Positions 11,623-19,798 of a DNA stretch of 64,000 nt are shown here, piece after piece (the first letter of the stretch is position 1; the number at the start of each line of letters is the position of its first letter). This DNA comes from Hymenobacter profundi. GTDB taxonomy: Bacteria; Bacteroidota; Bacteroidia; Cytophagales; Hymenobacteraceae. The stretch spans positions 1 to 64,000 of the forward strand of contig NZ_JAHWGL010000001.1 of assembly GCF_019334315.1 (NCBI RefSeq), in the 5' to 3' direction. The notes under the pieces are model-generated. The model ran no database searches. It was not told the DNA's origin and saw nothing but the letters and a program-made list of their open reading frames with translations. A program made the translations under genes and the position numbers.

Positions 11623-12114
11623 TTACAGCGCCGTGCCGGGTTTCAGGCGGTGCCAATAGTGGGAGCGGCCCAGCAGCGAAAAACCGATATAGCCCTTCAC
11701 CTCCAGCCGGTCGCGCGACTCCATGTGCAGGTAGCAGGAATAGTAGTGGCCGCTGTGCGGATCGTAGATTTCGCCGTCTTCCCAGCGGCCCGAGTCGGGG
11801 TTATAGCGCATTTTGTACAGCACCACCAAGTTTTGAAGCGGACGGGTGCGCAGCGTGGGGTTGGGGTTGCGCCCATCGAGGTGGGGCTGGCCGGTTTTGG
11901 GGTCAATGGCGTGATGCATCCAAATCAGGCGGCCCGTCAGCTCACCGTCGCGCACGCTCACTTCCACGCGGGCCTCCCCCGAGTCGTCTTCCCACATCCC
12001 CACCGGCGACAGTGCCTGCGCCTGACCCATCAGTGGTAGCAACATGCCCAGGCAGAGCAGCCAGATAGAAAACATAGGAACGGCACTGGCAATGGGGCGG
12101 GGAAGGATGGGCAT
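11623..12114 (-). CDS. DUF2147 family secreted protein (copy 1)
   Basis: A 163-residue exported protein. The core follows the DUF2147 pattern: SPVGMWEDDSGEARVEV at the start, a conserved 'DPKTGQPHLDGRNPNPTLRTRPL' segment, WEDGEIYDPHSGHYYSCYL in the middle and MEVKGYIGFSLLGRSHYWHR-like ending (here RLEVKGYIGFSLLGRS). The start is ambiguous: ATG 12114 gives a short Arg-bearing leader, while ATG 12075 gives a signal peptide MFSIWLLCLGMLL directly. DUF2147 proteins are periplasmic, calycin-like beta barrels; function unknown, sometimes linked to lipid or stress. A second copy lies just upstream on the same strand (12246-12689), evidently a tandem duplication. Confidence 0.88.
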   Translation of the reverse strand: MPILPRPIASAVPMFSIWLLCLGMLLPLMGQAQALSPVGMWEDDSGEARVEVSVRDGELTGRLIWMHHAIDPKTGQPHLDGRNPNPTLRTRPLQNLVVLYKMRYNPDSGRWEDGEIYDPHSGHYYSCYLHMESRDRLEVKGYIGFSLLGRSHYWHRLKPGTAL

Positions 12115-12245
12115 AGGCGCAGGGAAACAAACTGGTTACGTAAGAAAAGAGAGTGTAGCTACGCCAGGGCGGTAACCGGTTGAATATAAGCAAAAACAGC
12201 GGCGTTCCGCTGGAAACGCCGCTGCCTGCTAAATAAGTTCGTCGG

Positions 12246-12689
12246 TTACTTCACCCGCGTCCAGGTCTGGGAGCGGCCAATCAGCGAAAAGCCGATGTAG
12301 CCCTTCACTTCCATGGTATTTGCGTTCAGCATTTTGATGTAGCAGGAATACGTTTTGCCGCTTTCGGGGTCGTAGATTTTGCCATCGTCCCACTTATTAT
12401 CGGAGTCGTACTCAAAGCCCTGCATGAACACCATGCCCAGGCGGGGGCGGCTACGCAGCTTAGGGTCGGGGTTTACAGTATCGGTTTTGGGCTTGCCGGT
12501 TTTAGGGTCGTTGGGTACGGTCAACGACACAATTTTGCCGCATAGCTTATTGCCATCGCACTTGTAAATTTCAAACGTGGCCTTTTTCTCGGAGTTTGTC
12601 CATATGCCCAATGGCGAGAGGCTTTGGGCCGTAGCAAGCGTAGTGAAACCCAGCAGCATTGCCAGGCAGAGAAACAACATCTTTTTCAT
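12246..12689 (-). CDS. DUF2147 family secreted protein (copy 2)
   Basis: A 147-residue protein starting MKKMLFLCLAMLLGF, a clean signal peptide ending TLATAQ; the 44 extra codons of the open frame upstream (to 12821) are not signal-like and were dropped. The mature part aligns along its length with the neighbour at 11623: SPLGIWTNSEKKATFEIY, DPKTGKPKTDTVNPDPKLRSRP, WDDGKIYDPESGKTYSCYI, MEVKGYIGFSLIGRSQTW. It has two extra cysteines (CDGNKLC) typical of the family. The two genes are 131 bases apart, same strand. Role unknown; probably envelope-localised. Confidence 0.9.
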   Translation of the reverse strand: MKKMLFLCLAMLLGFTTLATAQSLSPLGIWTNSEKKATFEIYKCDGNKLCGKIVSLTVPNDPKTGKPKTDTVNPDPKLRSRPRLGMVFMQGFEYDSDNKWDDGKIYDPESGKTYSCYIKMLNANTMEVKGYIGFSLIGRSQTWTRVK

Positions 12690-12916
12690 GGTGATAATAG
12701 AGAGTGGTGGGTTCGGGGAAAAAAGATAGAGGAAAACCATGAAACGATCAAAGCAATTGAGTGCAAACAGACCGCGCCAGAGTACCATGCTTAGGATGCA
12801 AACATAACGCCAGCTTACCAATCAGACGATAGCAAAAAGAAAGACATCTTTTTTCTGAAAAAAACGTGCTGATGCTCAGGGCAGTAGCTTCAGGGGGTAA
12901 AATAGTAGGGTTTTTA

Positions 12917-12947
12917 TTTTGAACCATCCGGTGGGCTTTTAACTTTA
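12917..12947 (+). promoter_or_regulatory. Bacteroidota-type promoter for the structured RNA
   Basis: TTTTG at 12917-12921, an 18-base spacer, then TAACTTTA at 12940-12947. This resembles the Bacteroidota primary-sigma consensus (TTTG about 19-21 bases before TAnnTTTG), with the last base off. Transcription would begin near 12953, just before the first hairpin of the RNA. Confidence 0.5.
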
Positions 12948-13045
12948 CAGACCAGTAGCGAGTGCTACAGCCCTGTTCAAGCAGCCCTAAGGTGCTGGGC
13001 CGCGCGAACAACGGTTATGTCGAACGTAAAGAAAGGAGGTACAAA

Positions 13046-13117
13046 ATGTCTAGTAGTCCCAACCAAATCCTGCCGAGCCTGTCGAATGTAGTCCGCATCA
13101 CCGCCGGACGCGCGTAA
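13046..13117 (+). CDS. 23-codon mini-ORF with perfect Shine-Dalgarno
   Basis: ATG at 13046 opens a 23-codon frame ending TAA at 13115 (product MSSSPNQILPSLSNVVRITA plus three residues). It is preceded by AGAAAGGAGGT at 13030-13040, an 11-base match to the complement of the usual bacterial 16S rRNA 3' end. Most genes in this window have no such motif, as is known for Bacteroidota, so this one stands out. The ORF lies inside the long-range helix of the candidate RNA. It may be a leader peptide, a small protein, or a ribosome-binding decoy; coding is not proven. Confidence 0.35.
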   Translation: MSSSPNQILPSLSNVVRITAGRA

Positions 13118-13243
13118 TAACAGCTTTTCGCGCGGAGCACTTGTTAGCCCAGCAGGGCGTGCTCCCGCATTCTGGCAAGGTCTTATCTCACGGATGGCGG
13201 GGCTGTACCCCAGACCCGTCGCTTGGTAAGATTTGAAGGATTA

Positions 13244-13309
13244 GATGCCCGGTATTGCCCAGCAGCCTTTCAGTAGGCCTGCACAGGCAGTACCGGGCAT
13301 CGCTTTTTT
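13244..13309 (+). terminator. Intrinsic terminator of the structured RNA
   Basis: Arms GATGCCCGGTA (13244-13254) and TACCGGGCATC (13291-13301) are perfectly complementary, enclose a second small stem (CAGCAGCC.../AGGC), and are followed by GC and six T residues. Confidence 0.75.
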
Positions 13310-13371
13310 AGAATGGTGAAGTTGAGAGTTTGTGGGGTAGAGAAGTGTACTTGAGTTTGTATAATAAGAAG

Positions 13372-13482
13372 GCGTCTGTCATCCTGAGCTTGCGAAGGAC
13401 CTTATCACGGCAGAACGACAAGCGTAACAACGACTCGTTCTTGGGGCATAAGGTCCTTCACTGCGTTCAGGATGATAGACGC
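13372..13482. repeat. REP-like imperfect palindrome
   Basis: The left arm GCGTCTGTCATCCTGAGC... (13372-13405) pairs imperfectly with a right arm ending ...CAGGATGATAGACGC (13448-13482). Centre AACGACAAGCGTAACAACGA resembles the centre of the 5329 element, and GTCATCCTGAGC is shared with it. It lies between the candidate RNA and the NlpC gene. Confidence 0.75.
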
Positions 13483-13522
13483 TTGCCTATTCACAACTTC
13501 ACCATCTCATACCTTCACTATT

Positions 13523-14086
13523 CTAAAGCACCCGCCGCACTTGCATGAAGCGGCGCTCGTAGCCGGAGCCTTCTACCTGGCTGACTTTTACGCCGGACTC
13601 ACGGCGGGCCGAGGAGGAATGAATGAAACGCAACGGCTCGCCGGGCTCCGAGAGCACAATGCCCGCGTGGCCGGGCGTGGTGGAAGTAGCAGCCGTACCC
13701 GTAAACACCACAATATCGCCGGGGCGGGCCTGGCTACGCTCCACGGGCCGGCCCACGCTGATGAGCTGCGCGGTGGAGTGCGGTACGCTGATATCGAACT
13801 GCTTGAATACGTAGTACACGAAGCCTGAGCAGTCGAAACCGCCCGCGGGCGTGGTGCCGGCGTAGCAGTAGCGCGTGCCCAACTGCTGCTCGGCAAAGCG
13901 GATGATGGCCTCAGCCCGGTCGCTCATTACGGGGGTAGGGGCGCGGGGCGTGCGGTGCACAACGGCTACCACCGGCACGGCTTGGGTAGGCGCCACGCGA
14001 GCAGAAGGAGCTGCCGGGCGTGGCCAGAGAAACACGGCCAGTAGCACGGCTACCAAACTCAGAAAGGTTATCCAGACGTAGCGCAT
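13523..14086 (-). CDS. NlpC/P60 (C40) cell-wall peptidase
   Basis: A 187-residue protein with an N-terminal membrane anchor or signal (MRYVWITFLSLVAVLLAVFLW) and a C-terminal NlpC/P60 domain of about 115 residues. The cysteine-peptidase triad is visible: nucleophile Cys in GGFDCSGFVYYVF, His in TPGHAGIVL, and a third polar His in LRFIHSSS. Such enzymes hydrolyse D-glutamyl-meso-diaminopimelate or related peptide bonds in peptidoglycan outside the cytoplasmic membrane. A longer frame begins at 14119, but the ATG at 14086 places the hydrophobic segment at the N-terminus. Single-gene unit; divergent from the M61 gene with a 164-base gap. Confidence 0.93.
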   Translation of the reverse strand: MRYVWITFLSLVAVLLAVFLWPRPAAPSARVAPTQAVPVVAVVHRTPRAPTPVMSDRAEAIIRFAEQQLGTRYCYAGTTPAGGFDCSGFVYYVFKQFDISVPHSTAQLISVGRPVERSQARPGDIVVFTGTAATSTTPGHAGIVLSEPGEPLRFIHSSSARRESGVKVSQVEGSGYERRFMQVRRVL

Positions 14087-14250
14087 AAGAGGGTAGGGAA
14101 GTAAGCAGCCTAACGGCAACCAGCGGGTAGGGGTTCCGACGGGGTAGGCGCGGACGAGTAGGTAGGCTCAAAAATCGGCTGTACTTTGCAACCCCGGCTG
14201 CCTTTTGGGGTCGGGTGTACTCCTGCTTTTCTACTTATTATTTTTTGTTC

Positions 14251-16059
14251 ATGCTGCCTACCCGTTTCCGCACACTGGTGGCCGCCGGGGCGCTGTCATT
14301 GCTGACGGCCGCCACGGCTGCTGCCGCTTCGCCTACCCTGCGCTACACCCTCTCGATGCCCGCTCCACAAACGCACTATTTCGAGGTGGAAATGAGCTTG
14401 GGAGGATTCAATAAGCCCTACACCGACGTGAAAATGCCCGTGTGGGCACCCGGCTCCTACCTGGTGCGGGAGTTTGAGAAAAACGTGGAGGGCATGGTAG
14501 CAACGGCCGGCGGGCAGGCGCTGCAAGTCGATAAGGTGGATAAAAACACTTGGCGCGTGTATCACCCGAAATCCAAGGACTTCACCGTTAAATATAAGGT
14601 GTACGCCTATGAACTGAGCGTGCGCACCAGCTTCCTGGACGCTTCGCACGGCTACCTCAACGGCACCAGCGTGTTTATGTATCCGGCCGAGGGAAAAGCG
14701 CTGGAGAGTATCCTTACGGTGCAGCCCGCCACTGGCTGGAGCCAGGTGAGCACCAGTCTAAAGCCGGTGAGCGGCAGCGCGCCCTTCACCTTCCGCTCCA
14801 CCAACTACGACGAGCTGGCCGACTCGCCCATTGAAATCGGTAACCAGAAAATCCTGCAATTCACTGCCAACGGCACGCCCCACACGGTAGCCATGTATGG
14901 CGAAGCCCGTTACGACGAGCAGCAATTGTTGGCCGATATGAAGAAGGTGTGTGAGGAAGCGCACCGCGTGGTGGGCCAGAATCCGCTGGACCGCTACGTG
15001 TTCATTGTGCATAACCTGGAGCGCGGCAGCGGTGGTCTGGAGCACCTGTTCTCGACTACCCTGGAAGTGTCGCGCACCACCTACAACACACCCGGTGGCT
15101 ACAAGGGCTTCCTGGGGCTGGTGGCGCACGAGTATTTCCACCTCTGGAACGTGAAGCGCATCCGGCCCATCGCACTCGGGCCGTTCGACTACGATAAGGA
15201 AAACTACACGCACATGCTGTGGGTGAGCGAGGGGGGCACGGAGTATTTCTCCAACCTGATTACCCAGCGCGCCGGCTTCGTGAAGCCCGAAAACTACCTG
15301 GCCGACCTCAGCAACGTGATTACCCGCGTAGAAAATACGCCTGGCAACAAAGTGCAGTCAGCCGCCGAGTCGAGCTTCGACAGCTGGATCAAGCAGTACC
15401 GGCCCAACGAAAACTCCTACAACACCAGCATCAGCTATTACGATAAGGGCGAGGTGATTGGTGCTGTGCTGGATCTGATGGTGATTAACGCCACCAAGGG
15501 CGAGAAAAGCCTCGACGACGTGATGCGCTACCTCTACTCGGAGTACTACACCAAGAAAAAGCGCGGCTTCACCGACGAAGAATACCAAGCGGCCGTGGCC
15601 AAAATAGCCGGCCAACGCTTCGACGACTTCTTCCGTCGCTACGTGTACGGTACCGAAACCCTACCCTACAACACGGCCCTGGGCTACGCGGGCCTGCGCC
15701 TCACCAACACGCCTACTACCTCCGATGGTGTGCTAGGCGCCGTGGTCAGTACCCGCAGCGGCGCGCCTACCGTCACGACGGTCGTGCGCGACGGTAGCGC
15801 TTGGCAAGGCGGCCTGAACGTGAACGACGAAATCCTGGCCCTCGACGGCGGCCGCATCACCACCGACCCCAACACGGCCCTCACTGGCCGGCCGGCCGGT
15901 ACCACCGTCAAATTCCTGGTAAACCGCGACGGCCAGATCAAGGAAGTGAGCTTCCCGCTGCTGGCCGGCACCACCCAGCGCTACCGCGTGGAGCAGGTAG
16001 AAAACCCCACCGAAGCGCAGTTGAAAGTGCTGCGCAAGTGGCTGCCGGTAGGGCAGTAG
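14251..16059 (+). CDS. M61 family metallopeptidase with PDZ domain
   Basis: A 602-residue exported aminopeptidase of the M61 (glycyl aminopeptidase) family. It has a signal peptide to about residue 25 (LLTAATAAAA), a beta-rich N-terminal domain, the zinc motif HEYFH at residues 293-297 followed by the family signature LWNVKRIRP, and the third-ligand region VSEGGTEYFSNL. A PDZ domain occupies about 490-580 (GAVVSTRSGAPT ... WQGGLNVNDEILALDG), which binds peptide tails or substrate. The open frame extends upstream to 14215, but the ATG at 14251 is the better signal-peptide start. Known members prefer N-terminal Gly or Ala. A terminator hairpin follows at 16147. Confidence 0.94.
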   Translation: MLPTRFRTLVAAGALSLLTAATAAAASPTLRYTLSMPAPQTHYFEVEMSLGGFNKPYTDVKMPVWAPGSYLVREFEKNVEGMVATAGGQALQVDKVDKNTWRVYHPKSKDFTVKYKVYAYELSVRTSFLDASHGYLNGTSVFMYPAEGKALESILTVQPATGWSQVSTSLKPVSGSAPFTFRSTNYDELADSPIEIGNQKILQFTANGTPHTVAMYGEARYDEQQLLADMKKVCEEAHRVVGQNPLDRYVFIVHNLERGSGGLEHLFSTTLEVSRTTYNTPGGYKGFLGLVAHEYFHLWNVKRIRPIALGPFDYDKENYTHMLWVSEGGTEYFSNLITQRAGFVKPENYLADLSNVITRVENTPGNKVQSAAESSFDSWIKQYRPNENSYNTSISYYDKGEVIGAVLDLMVINATKGEKSLDDVMRYLYSEYYTKKKRGFTDEEYQAAVAKIAGQRFDDFFRRYVYGTETLPYNTALGYAGLRLTNTPTTSDGVLGAVVSTRSGAPTVTTVVRDGSAWQGGLNVNDEILALDGGRITTDPNTALTGRPAGTTVKFLVNRDGQIKEVSFPLLAGTTQRYRVEQVENPTEAQLKVLRKWLPVGQ

Positions 16060-16146
16060 GTTACAGACAGTAGGAGAAGTAAACAATAATCTTTTTGTAC
16101 GATTTCGTCCTATTATATCTCCCTAACCCAACGTCCTTTAACTGCA

Positions 16147-16179
16147 AACGGCCCCGCTGAAAGATTCAGCGGGGCCGTT
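16147..16179. terminator. Hairpin terminator between convergent genes
   Basis: AACGGCCCCGCTGAA pairs with TTCAGCGGGGCCGTT around a 3-base loop. It lies between the M61 gene and the convergent methyltransferase gene and can stop both. Confidence 0.75.
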
Positions 16180-16200
16180 GCATTATGACAAAATGCAAGC

Positions 16201-17169
16201 TCAGGTTTTCTGGTACACCCCAAACAGAATGTCGCTGGGATGATGAGTCAGGAAAACGTCTTCTGCCGCAAACAACGTAGCCAATAACTGGTGCGTCTGT
16301 GGCGTGTTAGCAAGAAAGTGATGGGCAATGTCCTTGAGCACGAGGGCAAGCAAATTGCCGCCTACTTCAGTTTCCTCCAGCAGCGTAAAGCGTTGCTTTA
16401 CTGCTCCTCTGATCTGTTCACTCTCCACAGCTTCCGAAGGGTCCGAAACCAGCATCCGGAGCAGGCCGGGGCCGCTGATGCGCGTTTTCAGACGCTGGCT
16501 GCGGTAGCGCCGCCGATACGAGGCTGGTAGGGTCGCCAACAACTCGTTGGCAGCGAATAGCTGCGCAGCGCTCCATTGCAAGCGGTTGGGGCCTACATAA
16601 TCATAAAGGACCACTAGGCCGCCGGGGCGCAGGGCGTGCCACACATTGTCCAGCACGTCGTCCACATGTTGGAAGTGATGGAGGGCTGAGTGGAACAGCA
16701 CCACGTCGTAGGTGTTTTGCGGCCAGTGCTGGCGGTTGATATCGCGCACCACGAAGTGCATGTTATGCAGCCCTTCGCGTTGAGCTTGAATTTTAGCTTG
16801 GTCCAGTAGGGCACGAGCAATGTCTACGCACTCTACTTGGCTAAATGTGGCGTGGCGGGCAAAAGCCAGTTCGTGGCTGCAACTGCCGCTTCCCAGCGAG
16901 CACAGCGACAGGCCCGTGCGGTTTCGCAGATACTTTGCTACCACGTAGGGCTCGTAGGGGAAGGTAGGGTCGCCCGTGATTCTCTGATTCCAGCGCGCCC
17001 GCACAGCAGGCACAATCCACCAGTTAGCCGTTTGCAGCGTCGGGTCGTCGAACGTGCGCTGGGTGCGGGCTAAGGCACTAGGGTTCAGCTTTGAGAAAAG
17101 ATAACTTGCCCCCCGTTGCTGCACTTTCGCTAGCAGCTCTGAAAAATCGTCGCGGGTTAGTAAAGGCAT
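16201..17169 (-). CDS. Class I SAM-dependent methyltransferase
   Basis: A 322-residue cytoplasmic protein with a Rossmann methyltransferase core at about 95-210. Motif I is SLCSLGSGSCSHELAFA, an acidic end of strand 2 is VECVDIARALLDQA, and the post-I segments YDVVLFHSALHHFQHVDDVLDNVWHALRPGG are those of the Methyltransf_11/25 group. The C-terminal 110 residues are a helical extension of unknown role (SYRRRYRSQRL). Substrate cannot be inferred; small molecules or sugars are typical. It sits between kup (24 bases upstream, same strand) and the M61 gene, so it is probably cotranscribed with kup, without an obvious functional link. Confidence 0.85.
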   Translation of the reverse strand: MPLLTRDDFSELLAKVQQRGASYLFSKLNPSALARTQRTFDDPTLQTANWWIVPAVRARWNQRITGDPTFPYEPYVVAKYLRNRTGLSLCSLGSGSCSHELAFARHATFSQVECVDIARALLDQAKIQAQREGLHNMHFVVRDINRQHWPQNTYDVVLFHSALHHFQHVDDVLDNVWHALRPGGLVVLYDYVGPNRLQWSAAQLFAANELLATLPASYRRRYRSQRLKTRISGPGLLRMLVSDPSEAVESEQIRGAVKQRFTLLEETEVGGNLLALVLKDIAHHFLANTPQTHQLLATLFAAEDVFLTHHPSDILFGVYQKT

Positions 17170-17192
17170 AGCAACAGGTAGGCGAGCCGTAC

Positions 17193-19127
17193 TTATTGAA
17201 TTCGCTTGAGGGCTACGTCACGAACGGGCGCAATCACCAGCGGTACTTTTTCCACCTTCACCGAACTGGTATCGAGGCCGAAATACTTGTCTTCCGACGC
17301 AATGAATTGCTTGATGTAGAAATACGCCTGCATCACCAGCTTTTCCACGGTAGGGAAGTCGTTTTCGACAGACAGGTATTTCTCCAACACCACAAAGCGG
17401 AAGTCGCCCGTCACGTGCTGCTTGCTCAGCGACTCGTAGCGCGAGGTGATGTCCACTTCCTTGTTGCGCACTAGGTCCTCAATCACCTTGCGGAAGTAGA
17501 GGTTGATGCGCTGCTCTACCCGAAAGCCCAGTCGGAACGTGATGCGGAAGGCATCGTTGGGCGCTAGTTCCACCACTTTATATTCCATGGTATACGGCTC
17601 GTCGGTGGTATCTACGTGCACAAACCAGTAGATATCAGCACGCTTGGGACGCTTCTGGAAGATGGAGTAGATGATCTTCGACTCAATTTCGGAAGCCCGC
17701 TCGGCCGAGGTCATAAACACCAGGTGGGTGGAATATTTGGGGATGGAATCATCGTGGCTCAGGTTCTTGAGCGCTTCCATATAGGGGTCAATCTTGACGA
17801 ACTCCGTGAGGCGCTTCTTGATGTAGAAGGCCCGCAGCCACACATACATCACGCCCACCAGCGCGGCCCCAATGGCCAGCGACACCCAGCCCCCGTGCGG
17901 GAACTTGATGAGGTTGGCCACTAGAAATGACCCCTCGATGCTGCCGTAGAGCAGCACAAACAGCACGACAGCGGCTATGGGTACCCGCTTGCTGCGCAGC
18001 CACATGGTGAGCAGCAGCGTCGTCATCAGCATGGTGAGGGTGATAGCCAGACCGTAGGCTGCTTCCATGTGCTCGGAGCGCTGAAAATACAGCACTACCC
18101 CAATGCAGCCAAACAGCAATAGCCGATTCATGCTCGGGACAAACAGCTGGCCCTTCACATCGGTAGGGTAGTTGAGCTTCACCTTGGGCCACATATTCAG
18201 GCGGATAGCTTCTGCTACCAGGGTAAACGAGCCCGTTATAAGCGCTTGCGAGGCAATAACCGCTGCAATGGTGGCAATGCCGATGCCGATGATCAGGAAC
18301 CACTCGGGCATGAGAGCATAGAATGGGTTACGACCATCAAGCTGTTCGCCCGCATGGCTTATCAGCCAAGCGCCCTGCCCGAAGTAGTTGAGTAGCAGGC
18401 ATAGCTTCACGAACATCCAGCTGATGCGGATGTTGCCCTTGCCGCAGTGGCCCAGGTCGGAGTAGAGCGCCTCAGCCCCCGTGGTGCATAGGAACACGGC
18501 ACCCAGTAGCCAGAAACCGCCGGGGTAGTTCACCAGCAAGTCGTAGGCATAGTAGGGGTTGGCAGCCTTCAGAATTTCTGGATGCTGCACAATGCCTAAG
18601 ATGCCCAGGGTAGCCAACATGCTGAACCACAAAAACATAATTGGCCCAAAAGCCTTGCCCACAATCTGCGTTCCGAAGCTCTGCAACAAGAACAACAGCA
18701 GCAAAATACCGATAACGATAGGAACCGTAGGGATAGTGGGGTAGATAGCCTCCAACCCCTCTACCGCCGACGACACCGAAATGGGCGGCGTAATTACGCC
18801 GTCGGCCAGCAAGGCCGCGCCGCCTACAATGGCCGGGATGGTAAGCCAGCCCGCCCGGCGCCGCACCAATGCATAGAGCGAGAAAATGCCGCCTTCACCG
18901 TTGTTATCGGCGTTCAGTGTCAGCAATACATATTTGATGGTGGTTTGCAGCGTCAGCGTCCAGAGTACGCACGAGATGCCGCCGTACACCAGAATTGGGT
19001 CGATGGTGCCCGGCACAATTGCCTTCATCACATAGAGTGGCGAGGTTCCAATATCACCGTAGATAATGCCCAGGGCGATAAGCAAACCTGCCGTAGAAAT
19101 GGCGGTGTGCTGGTGTTTAGAGTCCAT
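17193..19127 (-). CDS. kup: Kup potassium uptake transporter
   Basis: A 644-residue K+/H+ symporter of the KUP/HAK/KT family in the cytoplasmic membrane. The N-terminus ALGIIYGDIGTSPLYVMKAI is the family signature, followed by about 12 transmembrane helices with NADNNGEGGIFSLYALVRRR after helix 2 and TTGAEALYSDLGHCGK in the middle. The last 180 residues form the soluble cytosolic domain. The frame is open to 19178, but MDSKHQHTAIS at 19127 matches the family's usual length and start. It provides constitutive K+ uptake at neutral to acidic pH. Downstream, a methyltransferase gene follows by 24 bases. Confidence 0.97.
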   Translation of the reverse strand: MDSKHQHTAISTAGLLIALGIIYGDIGTSPLYVMKAIVPGTIDPILVYGGISCVLWTLTLQTTIKYVLLTLNADNNGEGGIFSLYALVRRRAGWLTIPAIVGGAALLADGVITPPISVSSAVEGLEAIYPTIPTVPIVIGILLLLFLLQSFGTQIVGKAFGPIMFLWFSMLATLGILGIVQHPEILKAANPYYAYDLLVNYPGGFWLLGAVFLCTTGAEALYSDLGHCGKGNIRISWMFVKLCLLLNYFGQGAWLISHAGEQLDGRNPFYALMPEWFLIIGIGIATIAAVIASQALITGSFTLVAEAIRLNMWPKVKLNYPTDVKGQLFVPSMNRLLLFGCIGVVLYFQRSEHMEAAYGLAITLTMLMTTLLLTMWLRSKRVPIAAVVLFVLLYGSIEGSFLVANLIKFPHGGWVSLAIGAALVGVMYVWLRAFYIKKRLTEFVKIDPYMEALKNLSHDDSIPKYSTHLVFMTSAERASEIESKIIYSIFQKRPKRADIYWFVHVDTTDEPYTMEYKVVELAPNDAFRITFRLGFRVEQRINLYFRKVIEDLVRNKEVDITSRYESLSKQHVTGDFRFVVLEKYLSVENDFPTVEKLVMQAYFYIKQFIASEDKYFGLDTSSVKVEKVPLVIAPVRDVALKRIQ

Positions 19128-19222
19128 AAAAAATAGGAGGGAAAACGGTGGTATTAACCAGTGAAACGGACGCGTCAAAGGTAAAGCAAAACCACTGGAT
19201 GCGCGGTTAAAGCAAGGACGGG

Positions 19223-19687
19223 TTAAAACGAATCGGTAGGTGGAGTTTCCGGGGCAGCGTCGGGCGGGGTGAGGGCAGCTAGCAGCTGCGCGGCATGGGC
19301 CGCGGCAGCATCATGCTGGGCCCGAATGCGGCGGTTTAGCTCACGGAGTAGGGGCTGCCAAGTGGCCGGGTCGCCGGGTAGGGAAAAGTGCGCGGCTTCG
19401 CGGCCGGCCCGGTGCAGGCGCAGCCGGTTGGTGCCGCGGTTTCCGTAAATCAGTAGCAGAGCGCCTACTGTCAGACCTAGCGCGGTAGGTAGGGTGCGCA
19501 GCCAGTTTTGCAGGAAAGCCAGCAGCACCCCCGCCAGCACCAGCGCGCCCAGCATATACCACAGCAACCACCGAACAGGCGTCAATTCGGCGGCTTCCAG
19601 CTCCAGCAGGCTGTAGCGCTGGTCGTGCACGCGCAGAGTTGTGGCCGTTAGCTCCAGGCGGTTGTCCTCGCTACGCAGGGTAGGCAA
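19223..19687 (-). CDS. Small membrane protein, DUF6232-like
   Basis: A 154-residue protein with a short N-terminal beta-rich stretch (ELTATTLRVHDQRYSLLELEAAEL), two adjacent transmembrane helices at about 42-62 and 66-82, a small beta-like part (GNRGTNRLRLHRAG) and a helical, Ala-rich tail. The pattern of 'YxLxxLxxAEL' strands before a two-helix hairpin resembles the DUF6232 membrane family, thought to have a PH-like fold split by a hairpin; I hold this as a tentative call. It follows the FKBP gene by 111 bases on the same strand. Confidence 0.6.
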   Translation of the reverse strand: MPTLRSEDNRLELTATTLRVHDQRYSLLELEAAELTPVRWLLWYMLGALVLAGVLLAFLQNWLRTLPTALGLTVGALLLIYGNRGTNRLRLHRAGREAAHFSLPGDPATWQPLLRELNRRIRAQHDAAAAHAAQLLAALTPPDAAPETPPTDSF

Positions 19688-19798
19688 GTCGACGGGAGGA
19701 GGGGGAGGAGTAGAAAAGTCCGTAGGAGAAGGCAGGAAAAACGTTTCCCCGACAGCCGCCGGGTCGGAAGACGCAGCGGGTGCCGGGGAAACAGCTAG

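Larger units (their letters stand above)
12953..13310 (+). ncRNA. Candidate free-standing structured RNA, about 355 nt
   Basis: No protein gene over 60 codons is credible here, yet the stretch is dense with base pairing. Seen: a hairpin GTAGC/GCTAC at 12955-12968; a long-range helix CCGCGCGAA (13000-13008) with TTCGCGCGG (13127-13135); GTCCG/CGGAC (13091-13109); GGAGCAC/GTGCTCC (13134-13165) with an inner GCCC/GGGC; a stem TCTTA/TAAGA near 13181-13230 enclosing ACGG/CCGT and GGGG/CCCC; and a GC-rich terminator hairpin (13244-13301) with a six-T tail. A promoter-like sequence precedes it. I could not match it to RNase P, tmRNA, SRP or 6S RNA landmarks. The class is unknown; it could also be the remnant leader of a lost gene. 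Confidence 0.55.

Noticed and set aside
12748-13011. Minus-strand ORF of 87 codons over the promoter of the candidate RNA
   Set aside because: No start context and a composition unlike its neighbours; it also overlaps the AT-rich promoter region.
13330-13548. Plus-strand ORF of 72 codons
   Set aside because: It runs through the REP-like palindrome and the antisense end of the NlpC gene.
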